A stretch of DNA of 19,196 bases from DATFYI01 sp035315125. GTDB taxonomy: Bacteria > Chloroflexota > Anaerolineae > Anaerolineales > Anaerolineaceae. The stretch spans positions 1 to 19,196 of the forward strand of contig DATFYI010000268.1 in assembly GCA_035315125.1 (NCBI GenBank), given 5' to 3'. The translations under genes were made by a program, and so were the position numbers. The notes below the pieces were generated by a model, which was given only the letters and a program-made list of their open reading frames with translations, was not told the origin of the DNA and ran no database searches. Below, in pieces: positions 1 through 7,291 of this stretch (positions are counted from its first letter, which is position 1; each line of letters begins with the position of its first letter).

Positions 1-1
1 C

Positions 2-205
2 TGGCGTTTCAGCCGGTTGACGGAAGTGTTCGGCCATAGCATCGGATTTGAAATTGAAACAGAAGACCAACTTCAAAAGGCTCTGTTTGCGGCACGCGAT
101 TACACTGAAGGCTTTTCTATACTGGAAGTGAAATTAGAAAAGGACGATATTTCACCGGCCTTACAGCGATTAACTCACTTAACAGTCATTCAAACAGAAT
201 CGTAA
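2..205 (+). CDS. C-terminal end of a thiamine diphosphate-dependent 2-keto acid decarboxylase (indolepyruvate/pyruvate decarboxylase type), partial
   Basis: The 5' end lies outside the window. The visible 67 residues run from WRFSRLTEVFG to the stop codon at 203-205. The pattern of Trp, then LTEVFG, then ETEDQLQKAL, then a Leu-Glu-Val-x-Leu-x-Lys-Asp-Asp-x-Ser-Pro-Ala-Leu stretch is how the C-terminal thiamine diphosphate-binding domain of indolepyruvate/pyruvate/phenylpyruvate decarboxylases ends. These cytosolic enzymes convert aromatic or branched 2-keto acids to aldehydes. An iron-containing alcohol dehydrogenase occurs about 6 kb downstream, but nothing ties the two together. Because the catalytic half is missing, substrate specificity cannot be judged; another thiamine diphosphate enzyme of the same superfamily is possible. 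Confidence 0.7.
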   Translation, partial: WRFSRLTEVFGHSIGFEIETEDQLQKALFAARDYTEGFSILEVKLEKDDISPALQRLTHLTVIQTES

Positions 206-260
206 TAAAGGCATCGTATTAATACATTCTTCGCCTCTATTCATAAAAATAACACTGGAA

Positions 261-266
261 TATAAT
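261..266 (+). promoter_or_regulatory. Possible -10 element of the 64-aa membrane protein gene
   Basis: A perfect TATAAT hexamer lies 77 bases before the ATG at 343. The hexamer expected 17 bases upstream (TATTCA, 238-243) matches the -35 consensus poorly, so this is a weak call. Confidence 0.3.
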
Positions 267-342
267 AGGCGCGCGCTTTGGGGGGCGAGCTTCTAATGTT
301 GGATCATTTTATAAACCAAAAAATAGAAAGCGGGAGTTTTGT

Positions 343-537
343 ATGTCAACAAAAACACTTGGGATCGTATTAATTGTGGCTGGCGTGCTGGTTATGGCCT
401 TTATATTCCTCTCACCAGCCCTGGGGATTGGCAGTCACAACATTTTCACATTGAAAAAAATGGCAGTTGCCGTGATTGGTCTGATTGCTGCTGTGACCGG
501 CATTTTCCTCTCTATACAGAAGAAATCAGTCGCATAA
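343..537 (+). CDS. Small two-helix membrane protein, hypothetical
   Basis: This 64-aa protein consists almost entirely of two hydrophobic segments, about residues 5-27 and 40-58, joined by a short polar stretch around SHNIFTLKK, and ends in a basic tail (QKKSVA). Both helices probably sit in the cytoplasmic membrane. The start is supported by GGGAG at 332-336, six bases before the ATG. It stands alone, in the same direction as the flanking genes, with at least 137 bases on the upstream side. I do not recognise a family; proteins of this kind are usually named DUF3185-like or left hypothetical, and I make no functional claim. Confidence 0.7.
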   Translation: MSTKTLGIVLIVAGVLVMAFIFLSPALGIGSHNIFTLKKMAVAVIGLIAAVTGIFLSIQKKSVA

Positions 538-587
538 TATTCTTGAATTAATAAAATAATACCTTTACCAATTTGAAGTCGGGACCT

Positions 588-616
588 TATGGCTGAATAA
601 TTATATTTCAGCCATA
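588..616. repeat. Inverted repeat (10-bp arms)
   Basis: TATGGCTGAA (588-597) pairs perfectly with TTCAGCCATA (607-616) across a 9-base AT-rich loop. No T-run follows on either strand, so it is not a typical intrinsic terminator. It sits just before the possible gene remnant at 601-726. Confidence 0.55.
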
Positions 617-726
617 TCTATCCCGGGCAGCACGTCTTGAAGCTGGTCCACCAGTGTCCCTGGGAAAAGAATACCGCCCCGGCCGGCATTTTTACGGTCA
701 ACATCATCGTGAAATCGCCAGAATAA
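601..726 (+). pseudogene. Possible C-terminal remnant of a lost protein-coding gene
   Basis: Between stop codons at 598-600 and 724-726 the plus strand reads 41 residues without ATG, GTG or TTG near the beginning. The text includes YPGQHVLKLVHQCPW and then PAGIFTVNIIVKSPE, which looks like the terminal beta-strands of an exported Ig-like or cupredoxin-like domain. The local composition is richer in G and C than the AT-rich flanks, again like coding DNA. The opposite strand is also open over the same bases (ending in QDVLPGIDMAEI), so the strand is uncertain. It may be the stump of a deleted gene, or chance. Confidence 0.3.
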
Positions 727-999
727 TCATCCTGTCTGAGTAGCTTGCCCTATTACCAAATTAACGTTGGAAATCTAAATTCTCTATATATTTTAATGTG
801 TGATTTGTATAATTTTTTATAAGGCGTGGGTAATCCTGTCACTTTACCATCCCCAGGAATATTAAAAAACATGTAAATAGACCGATTGAGGTAGCACTTT
901 TATATTTCTTCGTCGCCCGGGGGATAATCGATAACCCTGCTGTCAATATTTTTGTTCCGATCATTCATATTTACAAAGCTATGGAAGGGAGGGATAAAG
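727..999. other. AT-rich intergenic region before the multicopper oxidase
   Basis: No coding signal is seen here. A TATAAT hexamer at 808-813 could be a -10 element for the oxidase gene, but no convincing -35 lies upstream and the implied leader would be about 180 bases. The ribosome binding site of the next gene, GGAAGGGAGGG at 984-994, is at the right edge. Confidence 0.4.
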
Positions 1000-3003
1000 A
1001 TGTTAACGCGTCGGCAATTTTTAAAAATCAGCGTAGTAGCCGGGGCCAGTCTATTTGTGCCGTATAGTCTATTGGCAAACACCAAAACAGCCTATGCTTT
1101 CTCTAATACTGCGGCGCTGAAAAAATTTGTCCAGCCCCTGCGGGGCGTGGGCGGCAGCGGCATCCCGGTGGCGGTTCCTGATAAAACCGTTCAATCGTGG
1201 TGGCAGCCGGGCGTAACCCATTACACCATCGACATCGGAACATTTGAAGATCAGCTTCACCCCGATTTGCCAAACCCCACCCGCCTGTGGGGCTACGGCC
1301 AAAATAACAACTTCAAGCACCTGGGCGGCATCATCGCTGCCAAACGCGGCGAACCGGTGCAGATCACCTTCCGCAATAACCTACCGCCCGACCACATTTT
1401 ACCGGTCGACAGCACCATCATGGGTGTAATGGGCAATCAAATGAACCGGACAGACGTACACCTGCACGGCGGCTTGACTCCTTGGGTCAGCGACGGTGGC
1501 CCGTATGCCTGGTGGGATCCGAATGGACATCACGGCGAGAGCTTCGTCAATGTTCTCAATACAAACCTGGCTGCCAACGAGGCTGAATATTATTATCCAA
1601 ATGACCAGGGCTCGCGCTTTATGTGGTACCACGATCATGTGATTGGCCTTACCCGGCTGAATGCCTATGCTGGCCTGGCCTCCGCCTACATAATATACGA
1701 CGATTACGAGACCTCGCTGGTGCAAAAGAACAACCTGCCTGGCCCACTCGATCCGCGCACAATCTACCTGGCTTTTCAAGAAAAGATCTTCGTTTCAAAC
1801 ACTACCGACCAGCAGGATCCCACATGGGCCAAGATCATGCCCAATTCTCGCCCGGGCGATCTGTGGTACGCCCATGTCTATGACACCAAACGCTGGGAAC
1901 TAAGTGACCACCCAGCTGGACTGCCTCCCGATCCGTCTTGTATTCCCGAATATTTCGGTGACACGCCCCTGGTCAATGGCACGGCTTACCCATACCTGGA
2001 AGTAGAGCAGCGCCAGTACCGCTTCCGCATGATCAACGCCACCCAGGCGCGCTTTCTCAACCCACGTCTGGTCTATGCCAAGGGGAATACCTTCCCGGAT
2101 AATGCTGAGGCGAACCCGAATAGGCCAGGGCCGGGATTTGTCCAGTTTGGCACCGAAGGCGGTTTTCTGCCCTATCCGGTCCTGGTGAATGGGCCTGCCC
2201 AACCCACTTTGCTGCTAGCGCCGGCTGAACGCGCCGATCTGATCGTGGATTTCCGGAATGTCCCGGCCGGCACCACCTTAATCCTTTACACCGATGCGCC
2301 CGGCCCCTACCCGATGGGAGACCCGGTTAACGATTACACCGGCACCCCCGGCTATGGACCCAATTCGCATACTCTCATGCAGATCCGGGTCAAAGCGCGC
2401 AGCGGCGCGGCCGACCCGTCCATAAATTTACCGTGGATCCTACATCCCACCGATCCATTCCTGATCCAGCGTAATCCCGGCCTTCCGGGCGTTGTCCCTA
2501 GCGGGGTTCCGGTGCGCCGTCTGACCCTCAATGAAGATTTCGATAGATATGGGCGCCTGATTCAACGTCTGGGTACAGACAAAGAAGACTCCACAGGCAC
2601 CTTTGGACGGGGTTACGACGAAACGCCTACTGAAACAGTACAGCACGGCGCCACCGAGATATGGGAAATCGTCAATACCACCGGCGACACCCACCCCATG
2701 CATTTCCACCTGGTCAATGTACAACTGGTCTCCCGCCAACGCTTCGACTCCGAGGATTATAAGGGCGGCTTGCCGACCTATACCGGCGGAGCCCGCGGCC
2801 CGGCCACCAATGAGCTGGGGTGGAAGGAAACCGTGCGCTGCAATCCGGACGAGGTGACGCGCCTGATCATGCGTTTTGATCTGCCTAAGGTACCGTTCAC
2901 AGTACCGGTCAGCCCGCGCACCGGCGGTAACGAGTACGTATGGCACTGCCACATCCTCGAACACGAAGAGCACGACATGATGCGCCCGCTGGTGGTGACC
3001 TGA
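1000..3003 (+). CDS. Tat-exported CotA-like multicopper oxidase (laccase/bilirubin oxidase type)
   Basis: The 667-aa product starts with MLTRRQFLKI, a twin-arginine motif followed by a hydrophobic stretch ending near ANTKTAYA, so it is probably exported folded. All four copper-binding blocks are present: HLHG at 154-157, WYHDH at 209-213, HPMHFH at 565-570, and HCHILEH at 649-655. Type 1 copper ligands would be Cys650 and His655, with Met660 as the axial residue, spaced as in spore-coat laccase CotA. Such enzymes oxidise phenolics, bilirubin or metal ions and reduce O2 to water. The ATG at 1000 is preferred over an upstream TTG at 952 because it has a strong purine-rich binding site and puts the twin arginines at positions 4-5. 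The natural substrate cannot be read from sequence. Confidence 0.93.
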   Translation: MLTRRQFLKISVVAGASLFVPYSLLANTKTAYAFSNTAALKKFVQPLRGVGGSGIPVAVPDKTVQSWWQPGVTHYTIDIGTFEDQLHPDLPNPTRLWGYGQNNNFKHLGGIIAAKRGEPVQITFRNNLPPDHILPVDSTIMGVMGNQMNRTDVHLHGGLTPWVSDGGPYAWWDPNGHHGESFVNVLNTNLAANEAEYYYPNDQGSRFMWYHDHVIGLTRLNAYAGLASAYIIYDDYETSLVQKNNLPGPLDPRTIYLAFQEKIFVSNTTDQQDPTWAKIMPNSRPGDLWYAHVYDTKRWELSDHPAGLPPDPSCIPEYFGDTPLVNGTAYPYLEVEQRQYRFRMINATQARFLNPRLVYAKGNTFPDNAEANPNRPGPGFVQFGTEGGFLPYPVLVNGPAQPTLLLAPAERADLIVDFRNVPAGTTLILYTDAPGPYPMGDPVNDYTGTPGYGPNSHTLMQIRVKARSGAADPSINLPWILHPTDPFLIQRNPGLPGVVPSGVPVRRLTLNEDFDRYGRLIQRLGTDKEDSTGTFGRGYDETPTETVQHGATEIWEIVNTTGDTHPMHFHLVNVQLVSRQRFDSEDYKGGLPTYTGGARGPATNELGWKETVRCNPDEVTRLIMRFDLPKVPFTVPVSPRTGGNEYVWHCHILEHEEHDMMRPLVVT

Positions 3004-3012
3004 TTTCTTCTA

Positions 3013-3040
3013 TTGAAGATTTTATAGATCACCCTATAAT
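3013..3040 (+). promoter_or_regulatory. Probable promoter of the PPK2 gene
   Basis: TTGAAG (3013-3018) and a perfect TATAAT (3035-3040) are separated by 16 bases in the short gap between the oxidase and the kinase, suggesting that the kinase has its own promoter instead of relying on readthrough. Confidence 0.5.
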
Positions 3041-3090
3041 AGAATATATTATCCTTGTCGGCTGTTATGAACAAATAGCAGGAGCGTGCT

Positions 3091-4041
3091 ATGGTCAAGA
3101 AAGAGAAAGAACCCCAAAAGAAACATGCCAACGGCAAAAATGAAAATGAGAAAGAAAAGACCGCCGAAGTTCAAGTCGCATATGCGCCGGCCTCTGCTTA
3201 TCCCGGCCGAGCTCTTCCACCCACCGAAGTGATCCTCGTCACCAAGAAAACTTACGAGAAAGAGCTAGCCAGACTCCAGGTAGAGCTGGTCAAGCTGCAG
3301 GAATGGATCCGCACCAGGGGCTTGAAACTGGTGGTGTTATTCGAAGGGCGCGATGCTGCCGGAAAGGGCGGCACCATCAAGCGCATCACGGAAAGCCTGA
3401 ACCCACGCGTTTGCCGGGTGGTGGCGCTACCGACCCCAACTGACCGTGAAAAGACCCAATGGTATTTCCAGCGCTATGTAGCCCACCTGCCTGCAGCAGG
3501 CGAGATGGTACTATTTGACCGCAGCTGGTATAACCGGGCCGGAGTAGAACGCGTGATGGGCTTCTGCACCGATGATGAATACGCCGAATTCTTGCGCTCG
3601 GTGCCGGAGTTTGAGCGCATGCTGGTACGCTCCGGCACTATCCTGGTCAAATACTGGTTTTCTGTCAATGACAAAGAACAGGAAAGACGCTTCCAGGCGC
3701 GCATTGCCGATCCCACCAAACGCTGGAAGCTCAGCCCGATGGACCTGCAGTCACGTGCTCGCTGGGTGGAGTACTCCAAGGCTAAGGACGAAATGTTTGC
3801 CCACACAGATATTAAGCAGGCCCCCTGGTACGTGGTTAACGCCGATAACAAGATGTGCGCCCGACTTAATACCATCCACCACTTGCTGTCATTGGTCCCT
3901 TACCAGGACCTGACGCCCGAGCCCCTCGTCCTGCCAACCCGCCAATTGGACCAGGGTTATGTGCGCCCGCCCATCAGCGACCAGACCTTCGTGCCACAGA
4001 TCTACCAGCCGGAGAACAAAGACGAGGATGATAAAGATTAG
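3091..4041 (+). CDS. ppk2: Polyphosphate kinase 2 family protein (PPK2)
   Basis: The 316-aa protein transfers phosphate between inorganic polyphosphate and nucleotides in the cytosol. After a charged, disordered N-terminal tail of about 50 residues rich in Lys and Glu, the P-loop kinase core begins. Walker A is GRDAAGKGG at 86-94; the Walker B-like motif LFDRSWYNR is at 141-149; a lid region contains QERRFQARI. The block around the P-loop (LFEGRDAAGKGG, NPR, ALPTPTDREKTQWYFQRY) is diagnostic of single-domain PPK2. The core lacks the tandem duplication of class II enzymes. The start ATG has AGGAG about 7 bases upstream. Whether it favours ADP, GDP or AMP cannot be decided here. The acidic C-terminus (DEDDKD) precedes the next gene closely. 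Confidence 0.93.
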   Translation: MVKKEKEPQKKHANGKNENEKEKTAEVQVAYAPASAYPGRALPPTEVILVTKKTYEKELARLQVELVKLQEWIRTRGLKLVVLFEGRDAAGKGGTIKRITESLNPRVCRVVALPTPTDREKTQWYFQRYVAHLPAAGEMVLFDRSWYNRAGVERVMGFCTDDEYAEFLRSVPEFERMLVRSGTILVKYWFSVNDKEQERRFQARIADPTKRWKLSPMDLQSRARWVEYSKAKDEMFAHTDIKQAPWYVVNADNKMCARLNTIHHLLSLVPYQDLTPEPLVLPTRQLDQGYVRPPISDQTFVPQIYQPENKDEDDKD

Positions 4042-4053
4042 GAAGGGTTGATA

Positions 4054-4911
4054 GTGCCCTCCCCATTTCTTTTTGCCTGCGATACACTTTTCCAGCATGT
4101 GATTAGCGGCCTGCAGCGGCCGTTCCTGGCCAGCTGCAAGCTCACCAACCGCTGTAATTTACATTGCCAGCAATGTGCCTTCATTGACCGTCCCGGCTTG
4201 GAACCCACTTTCACCCAGGTTACCGCACTTCTCGACCAGCTGAGCGCCCGCGGCGACCGGATCATCATCTTTGAGGGCGGAGAACCCCTGCTGTGGCGCT
4301 ACAGCGCTCACACTTTCGCCGATGTGGCAGCTTATGCCTGTAGCCGCTTTGCCGTTACCGGTGTTACGACCAACGGCACGCAACCGCTGGATGGCTTTGC
4401 CGAAACTCATAATCGGCTGCGCGGCGCGCCCATCTTTGAGCGTGTCATCGAGAACATGCGCAGTTCAGCACACTCACACATATTTGCGCATCTGACGGCA
4501 AACGCCGAAAACCACTTGGAGCTCACCTCTCTCGTACGCTTCCTCAGCCCGCTGGTCAATGGCATCACCGTTCAGTTCTATTACCCATATGACACTGACG
4601 ACTGCTTGTTTCTGCCCTGGCCCGAACGCTGCGCTCTTTTGGCTGCCTTAATTGAGCTAAAACGGCAGGGCTTTCCTATTCTCAACTCCGCTGAAGCGCT
4701 GCATGCGTTGATGGCCAATTCCTGGCATTTCCAACCCTGGCGCATCAACTGCAGCGAGCCCGATGGACATTTCTGGCAGGGCTTCTATGTCGAGGGCCAC
4801 GGGGCGGTGGATTGTAAAAAATGCGGCTTTTCACCCTACACCGAGATTTCGCCGGCCTTCCAGGGCCATCCGCACGCCATCCTGGCCGGCATGCGAATTT
4901 TTGGAGTTTAG
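4054..4911 (+). CDS. Radical SAM protein, uncharacterised
   Basis: This 285-aa protein has the radical SAM cluster motif C-x3-C-x2-C (Cys34, Cys38, Cys41, in TNRCNLHCQQC) and the GGEP motif at 75-78, so it should bind a 4Fe-4S cluster and S-adenosylmethionine. Near the C-terminus a second cysteine group occurs (INCSEP and later DCKKCGF), which may hold zinc or an auxiliary cluster. I choose GTG at 4054 because GGAAGGG (4041-4047) is then six bases upstream; the alternative TTG at 4048 directly abuts that site. The gene begins 12 bases after the ppk2 stop and is likely co-transcribed with it. The reaction is unknown; it is shorter than SPASM maturases and not closely similar to the other radical SAM genes in this window. 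Confidence 0.82.
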   Translation: MPSPFLFACDTLFQHVISGLQRPFLASCKLTNRCNLHCQQCAFIDRPGLEPTFTQVTALLDQLSARGDRIIIFEGGEPLLWRYSAHTFADVAAYACSRFAVTGVTTNGTQPLDGFAETHNRLRGAPIFERVIENMRSSAHSHIFAHLTANAENHLELTSLVRFLSPLVNGITVQFYYPYDTDDCLFLPWPERCALLAALIELKRQGFPILNSAEALHALMANSWHFQPWRINCSEPDGHFWQGFYVEGHGAVDCKKCGFSPYTEISPAFQGHPHAILAGMRIFGV

Positions 4912-4912
4912 G

Positions 4913-5161
4913 ATGAAAACAATTGCGGAAATGATCTTGGCATTCGTTGCAGTTGCAAGCATAATTCTATTGGCATTTGGGATTTGCGCCCTGTTTGTAG
5001 CTCTGGCCAATAATTGGATCGGTGTACCGGCGCACTCTTCTGGAATTACCTTGCTTGAGACGGCTATCTTTTGCCTGATCGGTGTTGGCTTGTTTGTTGG
5101 GGTCAGTATATTCTTGCGGATATTCCATCATATTTTTGGGATATTTCGACGTCCGTGGTAA
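4913..5161 (+). CDS. Small membrane protein, hypothetical (82 aa)
   Basis: The ATG lies two bases after the stop of the radical SAM gene, with GGAG at 4903-4906 as ribosome binding site inside the upstream coding end. Two hydrophobic helices are evident at about residues 6-31 and 44-70, separated by a loop (NNWIGVPAHSSG), and the tail is basic (HHIFGIFRRPW). The tight spacing suggests translation coupled to the radical SAM gene, but no function can be assigned and no family is recognised. Confidence 0.65.
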   Translation: MKTIAEMILAFVAVASIILLAFGICALFVALANNWIGVPAHSSGITLLETAIFCLIGVGLFVGVSIFLRIFHHIFGIFRRPW

Positions 5162-5188
5162 GGCACGTGTATAGATGTTGGTTAAAAT

Positions 5189-5611
5189 ATGAAAAAATGT
5201 CCATTTTGCGCTGTGGAAATCTCAGACAATGCGACTTTTTGCCAGTCTTGCGGTTCTTATATTATTGCCACTCCACAGCCTCAATACACCATTCAAAGGT
5301 CCGGTTTAAATCCGGATAAACAAACCCGGAGAGCCAAGGTAAAAAAGACTAAGCAGGTATGGTTGGCTGTTGCCCTAAATATTTTCCCGTTTGTTATGGG
5401 ATTGGGGTATCTCTACTTAGGGAATTGGAAACGATTTTTGTCCGTCTTCGGGGGTCAAATTTTAGCGCCGTTGGCTTTACAAATAATGGGCGCTCCAATG
5501 AAAGATACGGCAATATTCCTGGTGCCGCTTTATTTTGGATCCTGGATTGACGTTTACTATCAGGCCAAGAGCTATAACGACAGGATATCCAAGCCAAATT
5601 TGTGGTATTAG
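5189..5611 (+). CDS. Zinc-ribbon membrane protein, hypothetical (140 aa)
   Basis: The N-terminus is a zinc ribbon with two CxxC pairs (Cys4/Cys7 and Cys18/Cys21, in KKCPFC and CQSCG). A basic linker (residues 43-56) leads to a membrane domain with about three hydrophobic helices near residues 57-78, 83-101 and 106-122. The sequence GLGYLYLGNWKRFL resembles the turn of TM2-type and related small bacterial membrane domains that often carry zinc ribbons. The zinc ribbon should lie in the cytoplasm. There is no clear Shine-Dalgarno sequence before the ATG, although the 27-base gap to the previous gene suggests one transcript. Function unknown. Confidence 0.75.
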   Translation: MKKCPFCAVEISDNATFCQSCGSYIIATPQPQYTIQRSGLNPDKQTRRAKVKKTKQVWLAVALNIFPFVMGLGYLYLGNWKRFLSVFGGQILAPLALQIMGAPMKDTAIFLVPLYFGSWIDVYYQAKSYNDRISKPNLWY

Positions 5612-5663
5612 CTGCGGCTTCGAGATATTCCCTCGATGGGGATTTTCGACCGATAAGCAAAAG

Positions 5664-5681
5664 AACCACCTTTCGGTGGTC
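5664..5681 (-). terminator. Terminator-like hairpin beside the tRNA-Pro relic
   Basis: Read on the minus strand, ACCACC and GGTGGT form a 6-bp stem closed by a GAAA tetraloop, followed by TCTTTT. It starts about ten bases beyond the 3' end of the decayed tRNA-Pro, where a tRNA terminator is expected. Confidence 0.6.
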
Positions 5682-5690
5682 CTCTGGCTG

Positions 5691-5765
5691 TCAGGGCGAT
5701 GGGATTTGAACCTCCGACCTCTTGTACCCCATGCAAGCGCGCTGGTCGGTCTGCGCCACGACTGG
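5691..5765 (-). pseudogene. Decayed tRNA-Pro(GGG) copy
   Basis: This 75-base stretch matches the intact tRNA-Pro(GGG) at 9049-9123 at all but nine positions and has the same length. The anticodon loop ATGGGGT and the D arm are preserved. The differences break structure: the acceptor stem has three mismatches (pairs 2-71, 3-70 and 5-68), the anticodon stem loses pair 31-39 (C-A), and the T stem loses two pairs (51-63 and 50-64). No TATAAT-like promoter remains upstream, unlike the intact copy. A functional tRNA is unlikely; the terminator-like hairpin next to it is still present. Confidence 0.8.
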
Positions 5766-5979
5766 CTTGTCTGGATATTTTGACTAGGGTTCGATATCGC
5801 GATAAATCAGCCCCACAAAACGATATTAACCCAATAACCGTCCTTCGTTTTACCAATCAAGAAGCTTCAGTGCGATTTTTTAGCTTAATCATTATTCGGC
5901 CTGGGAAAAGGCAATTTTTTCTTGAGGATTGGTAGAGTATGGAAGAAAAGATTACCCACCGCATTTGCCTTATTTACCG

Positions 5980-6010
5980 ATGACTTAAAGTAAACTCTAA
6001 GGCGTATAAT
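5980..6010 (+). promoter_or_regulatory. Probable promoter of the alcohol dehydrogenase gene
   Basis: A perfect TATAAT at 6005-6010 is preceded by ATGACT (5980-5985) with a longer than usual 19-base spacer. The implied leader is about 40 bases. The -10 is convincing, the -35 less so. The rest of the gap (5766-5979) shows no gene. Confidence 0.5.
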
Positions 6011-6055
6011 GTCTTAAAACCAGCGGTGTCAAAAAAACTAAAGGAGAACTGATCG

Positions 6056-7225
6056 ATGAATTTTAATTATTACATCCCCACCCGAATTTTATTTGGTAAA
6101 GGTCAACTCGCAAATTTGCACAAGCAATGGCTGCCCGGTAAAAAAGCCCTGATTGTTACCACGGCAGGAACATCGGTCAAAAAATATGGCTATCTTGGCC
6201 GGCTGGAGGAAGAACTCTACCAGGCAGGGGTCGCGCATGTTTTGTTCGATAAAATTTTGCCCAACCCAATCAAGGCGCACGTTATGGAAGGGGCAAAGCT
6301 GGCAAAAGACCAGGGCTGTGACTTTGTTATTGGCCTGGGCGGGGGTAGCCCGATCGACTCTGCAAAAAGCATCGCTGTGATGGCAACCAATCCCGGCGAT
6401 TATTGGGATTATATCGACAGCGGCACCGGCAAGAAGCAGAAAGTCCCCAATAAGCCCCTGCCCGTAGTGGCCATTACTACCACCGCCGGGACGGGCACAG
6501 AAGTAGATCCCTGGACAGTAATCACCAATGAAGCGACCAACGAAAAAATCGGCTTTGGATATGACGACACCTTCCCAGTCCTTTCCGTCGTCGACCCGGA
6601 CTTGATGATGACCGTTCCCGCCGATTTAACTGCCTACCAGGGCTTCGACGCGCTGTTCCACAGCACAGAAGGCTATCTTAACCGCTTCGCCACCCCAATT
6701 AGCGACCTGTATGCGCTGAAAAGTATTGAGCTGATCAGCCGCTACCTACCCACTGCCATCCACCAGCCGGGTAACGAGGAAGCCCGCGCCGCAATCGCCC
6801 TGGCTAACACCCTTTCGGGGCTCAATGAATCGACCTCCGGTTGCATTTCAGAGCACTCGCTGGAACACGCCTTGAGTGCCTTTCATCCCCAGCTTGCCCA
6901 CGGCGCCGGTCTGATCATCGTGAGCGAAGCCTATTATACGCACTTTGCCAGATGTGGCTCTTGCGACCAGCGCATGTTCGATATGGCCCGGGCGATGGGT
7001 TGCGTTCAGGCACAGTCGCCCATGGATTTTGTCGTCGCATTGGTGCAATTGCAGAAGGACTGCGGTGTTTATGGTCTAAAGCTGTCCGACTATGGGGTTA
7101 AGGTAGAAGAACTGGATAAATACGTGAAAAACGCACGTGCAACGATGGGCGGACTGTTTAGCTGTGACCCAACCCCGTTGTCCGACGAAGATGTTGTGGC
7201 CATATACCAAAAATCATACCGGTAA
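6056..7225 (+). CDS. Iron-containing alcohol dehydrogenase
   Basis: This 389-aa cytosolic protein belongs to the group III (Fe-dependent) alcohol dehydrogenases, which interconvert alcohols and aldehydes with NAD(P)H. The N-terminal dinucleotide domain has the opening PTRILFGKGQ and the GGGSPID motif at 95-101, then TTTAGTGTEVD at 141-151. In the helical C-terminal domain the probable metal ligands are Asp198 and His202 (GFDALFH), His267 and His282 (SEHSLEH and AHGAGL). Length and motif order are normal for the family, near the butanol dehydrogenase/YqhD branches. The ATG is preceded by AAGGAG at 6041-6046. It is convergent with the following lipoprotein gene. The exact substrate is not predictable. 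Confidence 0.92.
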   Translation: MNFNYYIPTRILFGKGQLANLHKQWLPGKKALIVTTAGTSVKKYGYLGRLEEELYQAGVAHVLFDKILPNPIKAHVMEGAKLAKDQGCDFVIGLGGGSPIDSAKSIAVMATNPGDYWDYIDSGTGKKQKVPNKPLPVVAITTTAGTGTEVDPWTVITNEATNEKIGFGYDDTFPVLSVVDPDLMMTVPADLTAYQGFDALFHSTEGYLNRFATPISDLYALKSIELISRYLPTAIHQPGNEEARAAIALANTLSGLNESTSGCISEHSLEHALSAFHPQLAHGAGLIIVSEAYYTHFARCGSCDQRMFDMARAMGCVQAQSPMDFVVALVQLQKDCGVYGLKLSDYGVKVEELDKYVKNARATMGGLFSCDPTPLSDEDVVAIYQKSYR

Positions 7226-7291
7226 GCTATCAGGAAAGAATACTCCAACAGGCTTCTTGATCGTGGTAGATGGCGTGTTCGATTTCTACTA

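Noticed and set aside
952..999. Earlier TTG start for the multicopper oxidase at 952
   Set aside because: It adds 16 residues before the twin-arginine signal and lacks a good ribosome binding site, whereas ATG 1000 has GGAAGGGAGGG upstream.
2440..2973. 177-codon open frame on the minus strand inside the multicopper oxidase
   Set aside because: The copper motifs of the plus-strand frame cover the same bases; the minus frame has no recognisable motif and no ribosome binding site.
5691..5765. Functional second tRNA-Pro
   Set aside because: Six stem pairs are broken across the acceptor, anticodon and T stems, and no promoter is evident.
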